A DNA stretch of 64,000 nucleotides from Atriophallophorus winterbourni (GCA_013407085.1 JACCGJ010016263.1:1-64000); one strand, 5' to 3'; shown: positions 24,221-33,670, counted from the stretch's first letter. Numbers and translations: made by a program. Notes: generated by a model from the letters alone, not told the origin.

Positions 24221-24410
24221 TTGTTTAAAGTCAGATTTTTTATTAATAAGTAGTATATGACGTTCGAAAAGCAGGACAGAAGCACAGGACCGGTTTCGCG
24301 GTTATTGCCGCTCATCAGGTGTGCGTATCCGTGACCTGACTTTAAACAAAACTACCATTCTGCTGTTATTGGAATGTTGCAAAAATATTCCAAACAGTTA
24401 TCGGTGCTAC
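24221..24410 (-). repeat. Hammerhead-bearing insertion in LINE E
   Basis: LINE E has extra DNA between its YADD box and the GVTLS segment. The insert holds a ribozyme core at 24282-24325. A 14-bp inverted repeat surrounds the core: TTGTTTAAAGTCAG at 24221-24234 and its reverse complement at about 24337-24350. A 15-bp direct repeat GAATTCCTCTGGTTT lies at 24206-24220 and 24497-24511. However, the sequence before the second copy is already LINE, so it may not be a simple target duplication. Confidence 0.5.
24282..24325 (-). ncRNA. Hammerhead ribozyme motif, best-preserved copy
   Basis: Minus-strand reading: stem I strand CGCACAC, core CTGATGA, stem II GCGG-CAATAA-CCGC (perfect 4 bp), core GAAA, then CCGGTC with cleavage expected after GTC, then CTGTGC, which pairs with GCACA of stem I (5 bp, one C-C mismatch next to the core). 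ACCGGT is self-complementary, giving the very short stem III known from minimal type I hammerheads of retrozymes and Penelope-like elements. All catalytic core bases are present. Confidence 0.75.
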
Positions 24411-25009
24411 ATTGCACCAACTGTGTGACTTAGATTAGTCCCCATATAAAAAAGCTAAATTTCAATTTGAAAATGAGGATTTATCCTCGAAATCGCGAAT
24501 TCCTCTGGTTTCTTCCAATGGCTCCAAGTTTAGCAATAGCACTTGTTTCAAATATCTTGGCGTTACGTTATCGCAAATATTCAAATGGACTAATCATGTG
24601 ACTGCACAGTTTTTGAAGCTTCGCGGGCTTGTGTTCCCTCTTCGTCTTACCTAATGTAGTTAGACATTTTGTATTATCCTACATTGTTTCCCAGTTCCTC
24701 TATGCATCCTGTATGATTTTTCCCGGTCTACTTGAAAATGATTGCATGATGATCAAAAGAACCATTAAGGTTATCGTGCAACTGAGCTATAACACTACTG
24801 ATTCAAGATATGATCGTTGATAGACAGTTCCGTGAATGTAATGATCAGATTCATTTCGTCCGATAATGCACACCCACTGGACCAGGTCCTCATGACTTGC
24901 ATATCGTTCTCATCTACGCGAAACCAATATCTCGTCCCTTATTAAAGAAACCAAAAATTTAAGCAATTCTTTCCTCCCTTACCTTACCTTACCTTGCTAT
25001 TTGGTTGAT

Positions 25010-25251
25010 TACGGATGTGCAATCATGCAGTATTTCTGTGCTGTATGGCTAAAAGCGTGCTAAATTGATTGGTCACCGGTAGTGAGCTGCATGCTAAAAC
25101 ACGCTGGAATCTCACTACTATTTCTATTTTCTTTCTAGTTCTTTTGTCATATCTGTCTAGGCCTGGGCAACCTGACAGTATCTCAGCCCACGTGCAGTTC
25201 TTGACTGTGCGGCACTTTGCCTGGATCAGGCTTGTGCTTTCACATCACATC
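25010..25251 (+). repeat. SINE copy 3, full length
   Basis: Head ACGGATGTGCAATCATGCAG, then GCGTGCTAAATTGATT, CACCGGTAGTGAGCTGCATG, GGCCTGGGCAACCTGACAGT, CCCACGTGCAGTTCTTGACT, GGATCAGGCTTGTGCTTTCA and tail CATCACATCATG. It abuts the tail of LINE E and lies 260 bp upstream of the MRNIP-like start codon. Confidence 0.7.
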
Positions 25252-25514
25252 ATGATTAATTGAAAGTTATTCTTGACCTAAAGAGGTGACTGACGGTCGG
25301 AAGTTTGGCATTGAATCCTCACCCTAACAGTGTTTACGTATCGTTTTCGGGAAAGTAATGTGTGTGTTTGAATTAATATGATTGCTGATAATTCTTTTAC
25401 ATGAATAAAGCGATTTTCTTCTACTTCTTCATACCTAACCACGTACATCCGTACAGATATGTAATACACACCGCTCGGTTTTAGCACTGATAATCGAATG
25501 TCATCCTTGTGAAT

Positions 25515-28500
25515 ATGCCGGATCAATTTGTGGTGTTGTGTTGTGCCAAGTGTTTCATGTTTCAAGTTCATCCGATTAGAAAGGATGGAAAATGGACTTG
25601 CAAAATTTGTTTCACAAAACAATCTGTTTTGAAGGTAAGAATCACCTTTGCCTTTTTGGTAATTTCAATTCGCGTTATCCATTTGCAGCCTACGGCTGTG
25701 TGGCACTTTGTCTGGATCAGTCTTGTTATTTTGTACATATGCATACCTCTATGTGAACCTTATCCTTCAAATGTTTCAAAACGTATTTCCATCACTTGAA
25801 TAAAATAGTAAAAAAATTGAATCTCACCAACTGTGTTTCAATGACATGAATTCACAAATCTAAAATCAGACGAAGTGCCTGATTCTCATAGGTTGTATGG
25901 GGGGCTGACGTATAGAAAAAGGATATCGAAATAACTACAACACTGTTTGATTACTATCGCAAATGCATTTCAGTAGAGAAATATTGTACAAATATACAAA
26001 GAAGACGGGATATAGGCTAAGATACTGCCGTCGCGCTGAGACTGAACTTTAACTTGGTGCGACAGGTTGTGCACCTCCATGACCCATTGAGCTATACTGA
26101 GTGGTCTTTTGATGACAGCAGAGCTACTCATACCGATAAGGTCGATGGATAGAGGTTAGATAAACTCAGTCACAACCCACTGCCTTGTGGTTCTGGCTTT
26201 TAAGCTAAAGGCTCCAGTTTAACCCCGCCGGCCTGGGCAATCGGGTAGTATCATGCCCACAAGATGTCTCTCACACTGCATGCAAAGTTTTTTAATAACT
26301 GTTTTCCGTTTTGTAGTTATTTCGGTATCCCTGACAGAAGTACAGCTTGTTCATCGGGGTATCCAAATTTAGCCACTTTGAATATTTTTCCTGTTTCAAA
26401 TGCCTCCAGAGCGTTCTTCCGCCCGCATACACCATTAAAATTAGCGGCGTTAAATATACGGACTTTAGCTAGCATCGGACAGCAAACAGCCTTGGCTCGA
26501 TTAACAATGAAGTTGGATACAAACCTCCTTGGAAACACCCGCGTTGGATAGTGGAGGGCAACCCGACAGTATCTTAGCCCACGTGCAGTCTCTGACTGTA
26601 CGGCACTTTGCTTGGATCAGGCTTGTGCGTTCATTCATTCATTCGTGGGCTGGCTTCCCGTGTAGCTCAACACTGGTTTTCTGCGAATTCTCCAATTAAT
26701 GGAGCAGCGTCGGTTGCTTTCTGCTGATACCATACATGATGCGTCATGATGGATTATTAAACGTAAACTGGTTGTTTGATAACCGACAGGGAAAGTTGGT
26801 GGAGTTCTAAAGCTACGAAAATGTTATCTGCGGCAGCTGTAGGCAATTTCAGAAAATTTTTCCAACTCCTCAGAACTATTGGAAGCGGGGACCAGGCATT
26901 AGTGAGCTGATACATAAAGCAGATGATTCGCTAGTTTTTAACATGCACAGACTATGGAGCTATGGGAGAACATTTTGAGGCACAGTTTAAGTGGCCTTCT
27001 GCACCCACTGATTTCGAGAATACGGAACATTGTACCCCACGGTCGATTTCTCTTGAGGCTCCCACTCAATCAGAGATTTACGATGTACTCCGGAGCGTTA
27101 AGCACCATCGGGCATCAGGTGGTAATGCCTAAGAGAAATGCTTAAGAATGCCTCATCACCGTTGACCATACGGTGCCTTATTCACAGTAACGATTGAGTG
27201 GCTAGTCCATGACTTGGCGCGTTGGGATGAAGAAACTCACCGTTTGGGGTCCAAAAGATCCACATAATAGTTGGCTGGAAACCTTACGAGATATATCTGC
27301 AAACCGAATTCAATGGCGCCAGTGTATTTCATTTTGTGTCCTAATTTTTTAGCCGGTATATTATTATGATATTACATTTGATGAAAAACAAAAAACAGAA
27401 TATCGCTTACAGTTAAACTACAAAAAACAAGCTGTTTTTGTGTATTTGCTTTTGAATATTCCGCTTTCCTGTTTTACACGCGCTTACTTATCCGTCGTTC
27501 CTGCCTCATATTGCATGGGACTTTGTCTGGCTCCAGACTTGTGCTTCATGATGATGATGAAGGTACCGTCATGTTGCCAAGGCCTTCATGGATATAAGAG
27601 CAAATGGCGATGAGACTTTAGAGTATTTCTGCATGCAGCTCATTACCTATGGTAAATTAATTTAGCTGCACAGGGCACAAGCACTGCACAATCACACGTC
27701 CGTGTCAGCGGTATGTAGCATTAATACTTCTACGCATGAGGTTCGTGAAATCTTCCATGTTAGTATCTTTCCTCAGTACCTCGGATCAATTCTTTTTCGT
27801 AATAAGATTAAGGCTTTGGAAGTGTTGTGCTGATCCAGCCTTTATTCATTCTAGTCTTTTTTCTGATTTCACTATACCTTGTAAAATTCACATAGGATTT
27901 TCCGTAGTGTAATCAAATCGAAAATCTGCAAATATCAGATGAGTTTCACACTTTTCGGCGCTTTAATTCATTTAGCATTAACGACTTCAACAGTCTTCTT
28001 ATTCCCATTTCGGAGTCTTGGCTCTCTGTTATTGTCCCCTCGTGACACGAACTTGAGGTTTTTCCAGGGGCTGTCAAATACAAATCTCTCATCTTTATGG
28101 TTCATTTGATTATTCCTCAAGACTTGCTCGTTTAAGAAACCCTTATTTTATTATCACACAGTTTTGCTACTTTATATTTGTCTTTCATATCATTTACTCC
28201 ACTTTTACGCATGTGAAGTGCTATTTAATTTTGATCTACAGTGTGTTCACCCTACTACGACAGCGACACGTACGCTGGTTAGATCATGTGTAGAGATAGG
28301 AAAATTGTGGTATTCCACAAGAGGTACTCTATAATGCGTTGAAGCTAGGAAGTCGACCATTGAGTGCACAATAACTTTTGCATTACCCCTACGAGCTTGG
28401 GAGAACTTACTCTTGACCGCTCACTTTGTAAACTAGAAATGTGCAGATACTGCTTTCGGCTGGTGGTCTTAGCGTGCAACTGAGATTGTTCGACCCAGTA

Positions 28501-29887
28501 CTGCCTATCGCTGTATTTGCTGCCGGAGAGAATGTTTCTCCCGAATCGGAGTGTTTAGTCATTCGATACGCTCTGCAGCGTGAAACCAGCATGCGTTTGT
28601 AATGGGAAAAGACGTTTATTTTCCCTAAAAACTCAATATCTTTAAAGATATTACGACTCTATGTCAACATTGATTTGAATTATTTGCCGCGAAAACCATG
28701 ATTATAATTTGATCATTACGTTTATAATTTGATCATATTCGCCCTTTATTCTCATTGGTCCATCGAGTCCTTGACGCGGTTTTAATGTGCTATTTCCCAA
28801 GGTTATTCCCTTTTACATTCTAAGCCTATATATATGGATGAGTAAACCATGTTTTTTATTATTGGAAGTGAGCTGCCATACGAACTTCTCTGAAGCCTTG
28901 GTCTTCTCTCTCAATAGTCGGTTGGGCAATATCGTGAGAAGCATATCCGTGTGCATTATTAGCTCCATATCAAGAACGTAACAGTTTGTGATGTACATTA
29001 ATTGTCAAAATCGGCCAAAAGAGGCCAACAACAACCCGTGCATGTGTTGCACAATAGACGTGATATGTAAGTAATGGCACGGAAGGTGCTTCCCGAATCA
29101 TTCACTGCACGGTTATGCAATTCTGCAATGACCCTTTACTGCACGGATGTGCAACTCGTGTAGTGGCTTTAGTGCTGCATAGCTAACACTGCTACGTTTA
29201 TTTGCCACATGCATTGAGCTGCACATTCGGAAACACGGCGCTTTCTCACTATCATTTCAATTTTTTTCTCATCCATCTTGGCCTGTGTAACCTGACAGTA
29301 TCTTAGCCCATGTGAAGTTTATCACTGTGCGGGACTTTGCTTGAATCGAGCTTGTGGTTTCATACAGACATCCTTTTGTACTGCGCAGCTAACACCGTGT
29401 CAAATTAAGTTACCATTGTTGCCTAGCTCGATGAAGATCATTCTGTCGTCCAATCACGTTTCTCTTCATCACATCGGCCTTGGCCATGGCAACCTGCCAA
29501 TATTTCTGTCCACGTGCAACCTGTTACTTTTCGGCACGTTGCTTTACTCCATGTTCAAGATTTAGTACATTAATTATCAAAATTCCACCACGAAATCATT
29601 GTTAACCTCGGTAGACTAGAGGCTGCGATCTTGATTGACCGATCACATAGTTCATCATCTTTCACCCCTAGGTTTATGCTGAAGCCACCGCAAAGGAATG
29701 TCGAGCAATTGTACAAGAACTGAACAAAAATGCAATTACTAACACTGCAAACGCACATCTCGCACGCGAGACGACGTGCACTGATGTCTGCGCCATCGAA
29801 GAACCGGATAATATCTCCACATTTCGACTTAATTCAAGTGGAGACGAACTATTCGCGAACGAATTATGTGAGGTGCCCTCGAATGCA
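25515..29887 (+). CDS. MRNIP: MRNIP-like (UPF0544) protein, exons 1 and 2, 3' end uncertain
   Basis: Join of 25515-25634 and 29672-29887. Exon 1 (40 codons) gives MPDQFVVLCCAKCFMFQV with zinc-binding CxxC pairs at residues 10-13 and 29-32, and ends SVLK before GTAAGA. After a 4.04 kb intron, acceptor CCCCTAG leads in phase 0 into VYAEATAKECRAIVQELNKN (72 codons). The two exons together match the conserved N-terminal domain of MRNIP (MRN-complex-interacting protein), in which a F-V-V-L-x-C-x-x-C start is followed by a Y-x-E...C..-V-Q-x-L-N segment. In vertebrates MRNIP helps the MRE11-RAD50-NBS1 complex in DNA repair; that role here is inferred. Exon 2 ends at GCA|GTGAGT; if that donor is not used, a stop comes six codons later. 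Terminal exons are not identified. The intron is packed with SINE and RTE fragments. Confidence 0.65.
25685..25740 (+). repeat. SINE 3' fragment in MRNIP-like intron
   Basis: GTGTGGCACTTTGTCTGGAT and CAGTCTTGTTATTTTGTACA match the SINE 3' end. It starts 50 bp after the exon 1 donor. Confidence 0.4.
26290..27345 (+). mobile_element. RTE-like LINE relic in MRNIP-like intron
   Basis: 26435-26510 reads LKLAALNIRTLASIGQQTAL, the start of an RTE-type endonuclease domain. 26985-27125 reads SEIYDVLRSVKHHRASGGN, the N-terminal RT signature. 27240-27330 reads LTVWGPKDPHNSWLETLRDI and NRIQWRQC, a typical RTE C-terminus. Large parts of the RT are missing, and a SINE 3' end sits at 26568-26646, so this is a deleted, dead copy. 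Confidence 0.55.
26568..26646 (+). repeat. SINE 3' part with (TTCA)n tail
   Basis: GACAGTATCTTAGCCCACGT, CTGTACGGCACTTTGCTTGG, ATCAGGCTTGTGCG then TTCATTCATTCATTC. A 5'-truncated SINE inside the RTE relic, with a clean tetranucleotide tail. Confidence 0.6.
27462..27712. repeat. Two facing SINE fragments
   Basis: 27470-27551 is a plus-strand 3' end (GCATGGGACTTTGTCTGGCT, CCAGACTTGTGCTTCATGATG). 27563-27712 is a minus-strand copy (GCATGCAGCTCATTACCTAT, GCACTGCACAATCACACGTC). Both are diverged. Confidence 0.45.
28245..28600. mobile_element. RTE-like LINE 3' relics
   Basis: 28255-28350 reads RQRHVRWLDHV, NCGIPQEVLYNALKLGSRPL on the plus strand, the C-terminal region of an RTE-type polyprotein. 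28400-28600 resembles, on the other strand, the C-terminal zinc-finger-like end also found at 58900-59235 (shared GENVSPESECLVI-like text). Too decayed for exact ends. Confidence 0.35.
28601..29102. other. Intronic DNA, nothing recognised
   Basis: AT-rich part of the MRNIP-like intron. No open frame, repeat or RNA motif that I can support. Confidence 0.3.
29103..29369 (+). repeat. SINE copy 4 with a duplicated head
   Basis: A complete SINE from 29136 (TACTGCACGGATGTGCAACT) to GTGGTTTCATACAGAC at about 29366. A second, partial head CACTGCACGGTTATGCAATT lies just before it at 29103-29130. Lies in the MRNIP-like intron. Confidence 0.6.
29372..29566 (+). repeat. SINE copy 5, diverged
   Basis: CGCAGCTAACACCGTGTCAA, GGCCTTGGCCATGGCAACCT, GTCCACGTGCAACCTGTTAC, CGGCACGTTGCTTTACTCCA. 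Same order as the other SINEs, directly behind copy 4 and 105 bp before MRNIP-like exon 2. Confidence 0.5.
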
Positions 29888-30046
29888 GTGAGTCCCTCAG
29901 CTTAGAATTTTCATTCTTATCTAAGCGGATTCAGTTTTCATTGTGATGCATTTCGAGATTATTTTTTCAAATGCCAGCGTGGGGTTGTAATGGCCAAACA
30001 TGTTTCAGATATGAGCGAAAAATCCTTAATCACATGCATTTCAATC

Positions 30047-30095
30047 TCACACCTACCGACCGGTTTCGTGCTGTTTGCGATCATCAGGTATGAAC
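30047..30095 (-). ncRNA. Hammerhead ribozyme motif, weak stem II
   Basis: Minus strand: CTGATGA, TCGC-AAACA-GCAC (only two good pairs), GAAA, CCGGTC. Both catalytic cores are intact, but stems I and II are eroded. It pairs head-to-head with the plus-strand motif at 30191. Confidence 0.55.
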
Positions 30096-30190
30096 AATAC
30101 ATGTGGGTATGTGATTTAAAAGGTTGATCCTGTCAGCCTTTTCAAACAGTGGATTACAAGCTCAACTTGTTTACCATTTTCCTCATCGTA

Positions 30191-30238
30191 CTGTCCCTAC
30201 TTGATGAGTGAGAACAACAAAAAACCGGTCATGGGGTC
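30191..30238 (+). ncRNA. Hammerhead ribozyme motif, degenerate, inverted partner
   Basis: CTGTCCCTAC, TTGATGA (C to T in the first core), a run of A-rich sequence replacing stem II, then AAAACCGGTC and ATGGGG. The stem I strands CCCTAC and ATGGGG still mostly pair. It lies about 100 bp from an opposite-strand copy. Confidence 0.5.
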
Positions 30239-30507
30239 CGTGATGGAAATACATGTAAATGCATGGGCAATCACATGGTCACGTGATTGAACAGGTTGGT
30301 CGTGCCAACCTTTTCCAACAGTGGTTCACAATCTCCAATTATTTCAGGTTGGTTTCGGAACTTTGTACAGATTGTCAATCGCGGTTCACTACACCTGCTA
30401 TTCGTAATAGATCTGAACATGTACTAACTCCGATTCACTTAGGTCCGATATTGGTATTGTAAATTATCGACTTCATTTATTACTTAAACTTCATCACCGC
30501 TATGATA

Positions 30508-30729
30508 TGAAAGCACAGGTCTGATGCAGGCAAAGTGTCACACAGTCAGAGACTACACGTGGGTGATGTTACTGTCAGGTTACCCAGGCCTAAACAGATG
30601 TGAGAAATAGAGAATGAAGATGGTAGTGAGACTCCACCGTGTTTCAGTACGCAACTCACTACCGATTCCCAATCAATTTAGCACGATGTTAGCCGCACAG
30701 CACAGAAATACTGCACGATTGCACATCCT
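30508..30729 (-). repeat. SINE copy 6, full length, minus strand
   Basis: Reversed order: ATGAAAGCACAGGTCTGATG, AAAGTGTCACACAGTCAGAG, TACTGTCAGGTTACCCAGGC, ACTCCACCGTGTTTCAGTAC, AATCAATTTAGCACGATGTT, ACTGCACGATTGCACATCC. All landmarks of the plus-strand copies are present. Confidence 0.65.
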
Positions 30730-31059
30730 ATGAGCTTGAATTGAGCAACGTGAAGGCCAAATAGTTTCACACTTTCGTCACAGCCTTCACTCTGCGTCGG
30801 TCAAATGATGCTGGTAAGCTAAAGGCTTGACCTTTGTTTAATATTGCACACGCCTCCTGACACTACCCATGAACTTTGCTCCAGCAACTCAGCAGCTTCA
30901 TTGTGGTGTAAATTTTGGGGATGTGCATCTTCCAAATTCCCAACCGTACATAGTTTAAAAGCACATGGATAAAGTAGTCATTAAAACTAACCAACCACAA
31001 CTAGTCCTACGATGTTTCCCTTGCTAATTTGGTCGCATATTTGCTGTTCCCTGGGGGTA

Positions 31060-31276
31060 CTTTATTTACGCAAATGTGCTGTACTTTTGTGCTGTGCAGC
31101 CAACACCGTGCTAAATTGATTTGCCACCGCTAGCGAGCTGTATGCGAAAACACACTAGAGTCACACTATCATTCCCATTATTATGCGTCAAATCTGTTTA
31201 GGATTAGTCAACCTGACAGTACCCACTTGTGAACTATGACTTTGCAGCAGTTTGCCTAGATCAGGCTTGCAATTTC
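31060..31276 (+). repeat. SINE copy 7
   Basis: GCAAATGTGCTGTACTTTTG, AACACCGTGCTAAATTGATT, GCTAGCGAGCTGTATGCGAA, AACCTGACAGTACCC, TGCCTAGATCAGGCTTGC, tail TTTCATACATACG. Moderately diverged. Confidence 0.6.
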
Positions 31277-31746
31277 ATACATACGTACTGGTTGTATCGG
31301 TTTCGTTACATATCATTTATTTTACTTCACACATACACAGGCCATTTGCGTACTGTTGTCAACTTTTCAACTGCCACAAATTTCCCAGTGGATCGCTCTA
31401 TCCGTGCCACCTTCAAACTTATTTTCTCACTTTCATTTTTCGTCAATTTCAGCCTTCAAAAGTGTTCTCGTCTGCTTGCCAAAAATTTGCAACATCAAAG
31501 TGGGATACATACTTATGAATTCCCTCCCGACGAGTACACTTTTTTGGATTTCTCTCATATTCCATATTGCATTTTTCAAGATTTTCACATTTTGTCCCCG
31601 TGCTTTTTTAATCGATCTGTTTCTAATTTTATTTATTGGGTAAAATAAAAATCGTTTTCCGAAAGCGTTCAATTGTTCGAAAACATCCACCAATGGATTC
31701 TGCTCCCGCGATATAATTTATAAGAACACAAAAGTTAGTATCAACC
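31277..31746. other. Unassigned region with overlapping open frames
   Basis: Several overlapping frames of 86-139 codons on both strands here come from pyrimidine-rich, low-complexity DNA. None shows a family signature or splice context I trust. Confidence 0.3.
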
Positions 31747-31885
31747 CGCCTCGAGCGCTTGGCGAGGAATCACATTGTGATTCTGTAGTAGAACATCGTG
31801 ATTCTTTGTAAGAACCCTATATAACAGTGGCATACAAGTATACCTTTGTTTACCACTGTTTCAAGGCTCACTGAACCTAATCTTA

Positions 31886-31934
31886 CTGTCTCCACTTGAT
31901 GACGGCAAACATCCGGAAACCGGTAGTGGTGTGT
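31886..31934 (+). ncRNA. Hammerhead ribozyme motif, unit 1 of dimer
   Basis: CTGTCTCCAC, TTGATGA (first base of the core changed), CGGC-AAAC-ATCCG, GAAA, CCGGTA, GTGGTG. Stem I CCAC/GTGG is kept; the altered core suggests little or no activity. Confidence 0.55.
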
Positions 31935-32098
31935 AAAGGAAGGGAATGTGAGCACCACAATACATTGGTCTTTTATATGCGCCTCGAGCGCTTGGCCAGG
32001 AATCACTTTGTGATTCTGTATTTGAACATCGTGGTTCTTTTTAAGAACCCTATATAACAGTGGCATACAAGTTTAACTTGTATGCTGCACGATTGCAC

Positions 32099-32141
32099 AT
32101 CCACCTGATGACGGAAAAGAGCCTGAATCCGGTATTGGTGT
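32099..32141 (+). ncRNA. Hammerhead ribozyme motif, unit 2 of dimer
   Basis: ATCCAC, CTGATGA (intact), CGGAAAAGAGCCT, GAAT in place of GAAA, CCGGTATTGGTG. Second core damaged. Confidence 0.5.
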
Positions 32142-32589
32142 GTAATGGATGGGGATGTGAGCACCACAATACATTAGTACTTCGCGATTGCATTATCTGG
32201 CATTATCTGATTGTTTTGTCTGGCAATGCCGAATAGTGACTAATCATGCTACTGGCCGTTCAATGATTCGCTGGCTACCTATAGATAAGCCCAGGCCGAC
32301 GGACTATTTTTTGTGAAATTTACAGCAAATTATATACTTGTGAGTAGTCGATACACAAAATCAAATTCTAAATTTTGGTTCTTGTTCGGCATGTTAGGTG
32401 AGCCATATTATAAACATTCTCTACTATGACCAAAATGATGTGTTGCTCACATCCCCTGAAATTCGGGGGGAATTAATATCGCCCTGGTTTAGTGCCTAGA
32501 TATAACACTGATTATGTAAAATGCTTTACTCGAATGTCACTCCTAAAATTAGTAATGTGAAATGTTAGAATTTGAAGCTACTGTTTAAA

Positions 32590-32800
32590 AGGGTTTATAC
32601 AACGAGCTACGATGTTGGGACACAAAATCACTTAATGATCGAGCGCATGTACTAACCCTATTAAACAGTGTCTTCAAAATCTATATTTTACAAGGCTCGC
32701 CGAACCTATTTTCTGTCTCCACCTGATGACCCCAAACAGCCAGAAAATGGTTGTGCTGTTTGTGTGCGGGACATGTGAGGAACTCATTACTCGGGTATTG
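32590..32800 (+). repeat. Hammerhead unit, single diverged copy
   Basis: GGACACAAAATCACTTAATG, TATTAAACAGTGTC, CAAGGCTCGCCGAACCTATT then a ribozyme core at 32713-32758, followed by GACATGTGAGGAACTCATTA. Same order as the 233-bp units. Confidence 0.5.
32713..32758 (+). ncRNA. Hammerhead ribozyme motif
   Basis: CTGTCTCCAC, CTGATGA (intact), CCCCAAACAGCCA, GAAA, ATGGTT in place of CCGGTT, GTGCTG. Both catalytic cores are kept, but the short stem III palindrome and stem II are damaged. Confidence 0.5.
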
Positions 32801-33284
32801 ATTAGGCGTTGTTGAGTTCAAAGCACAAGACTCCATCCCACTTCATATTGCTTTACGTTCTTGGTTTTCTGCTTAAACTTTATGTATCATGGTTTACTGA
32901 CACAATCGTCAGACACTTAATCCCAAGACATTTTATCACCAAGTCACTTCATCTCCATTCAATTAATCTTCAGTCACTTCATCCTCAGAGAAGGTATTTA
33001 AGATAAGAAGTTATTTAAATGTGTGCAATGACTCTTGAATGTGGTACAAGTAGCAAAGGTCGAAGGACATTAATTTACATGGGAAACAAGTTTTGGTTCG
33101 AGAAACAATCAAATAATGGCATTACTAATGGGAAATGTAATAAGTTTGTCAAACAAGTGTAGAGAGAGATTAGTTACATCTAACGATGATCTCGTATGTA
33201 ATTTCGCTCTTCACAATCACGAATGCAACAAAGAAAAAGTTTTGGCGAAGAATGTGGTGGCTAAAATAAAGGAAAAAATGTTAG
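32801..33284. other. Unassigned region with a small open frame
   Basis: A frame at 33116-33364 (82 aa) runs into repeat copy A. I do not recognise it, and its last third is repeat DNA. No promoter or splice signal stands out. Confidence 0.3.
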
Positions 33285-33455
33285 AAATGAATACAACCCC
33301 CTCTGCCTCACAAATTTCGGTCATATCTGGTCTGTCATTAGGCGCTCTAATGGCATTGCCTTAAAAATTGCTATCTCACGGACACTCAGCAGGCATCAAA
33401 ACAGTATAAGCGTGGGAACCAGAATTCTCCCGTTTATTTTTACTGATGATCCATG

Positions 33456-33670
33456 CAGACAATAACGAATACTTCGCTTTGGGATTTAAAGCGAAGTTGC
33501 GAAGCGAAGCGAATATTGTTGAATATTCGCTTCGCTATCGCCATGGCGAAGGGCAAAAATAAACTTCGCTAAAAATTCGTTATACTTCGCTTCGCTTAAA
33601 ACGAAGTGCAAGTTCAAACTTCGCCGTAAACGAATATTAGCGAAGTCTTCGCTAAAAGCGAAGTGTTCAT
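33456..33670 (+). repeat. hAT left end: TIR plus subterminal GCGAAG array
   Basis: The 15-bp inverted repeat is followed by about 200 bp made mostly of GCGAAG and TTCGCT in both orientations, able to fold into several hairpins. Such subterminal repeats bind transposase in known hAT elements (for example Ac); binding here is inferred. Confidence 0.8.

Larger units (their letters stand above)
22665..24995 (+). mobile_element. LINE E, endonuclease-RT fragment, interrupted twice
   Basis: Endonuclease-like pieces at 22770-23215 (RSGGVITFVRKEWRV, VLSGDLNHSNLSM, CNSDHCVMTFL), RT pieces at 23780-24040 (SLNILYWIASYFKGRVQYTV) and the palm box YADDLAVFDD at about 24034-24063. The C-terminal part is at 24480-24830 (STCFKYLGVTLSQIFKWTNHV, SYIVSQFLYASCMIFPGLL). 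It ends in repeats of TTACC at 24976-24994. It is interrupted by a minus-strand SINE with an expanded tail (23256-23596) and by a ribozyme-bearing insertion (about 24110-24410). Confidence 0.6.
31747..32170 (+). repeat. Hammerhead unit, tandem dimer, 233-bp period
   Basis: CGCCTCGAGCGCTTGG occurs at 31747 and 31980, exactly 233 bp apart. Each unit continues AATCACTTTGTGATTCTGTA-like, GAACATCGTGATTCTTT, AACAGTGGCATACAAGT and ends in a ribozyme motif. The array lacks the first ribozyme, as if 5'-truncated. In the second unit the stretch before the ribozyme is replaced by TGCACGATTGCACATCC, the reversed head of the SINE family. Confidence 0.7.

Noticed and set aside
24206..24511. Calling GAATTCCTCTGGTTT a proven 15-bp target duplication
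   Set aside because: LINE E sequence is already continuous before the right-hand copy, so the simple model fails. Kept only as an observation.
26040..26240. A functional tRNA gene (TAGCTCAATGG-like and TTTAACCCC-like boxes)
   Set aside because: The boxes lie on different strands or at wrong spacing, and no cloverleaf forms.
29888..29905. Treating the stop six codons after MRNIP-like exon 2 as the certain end of the protein
   Set aside because: A consensus donor GTGAGT precedes it, so a further exon is at least as likely.
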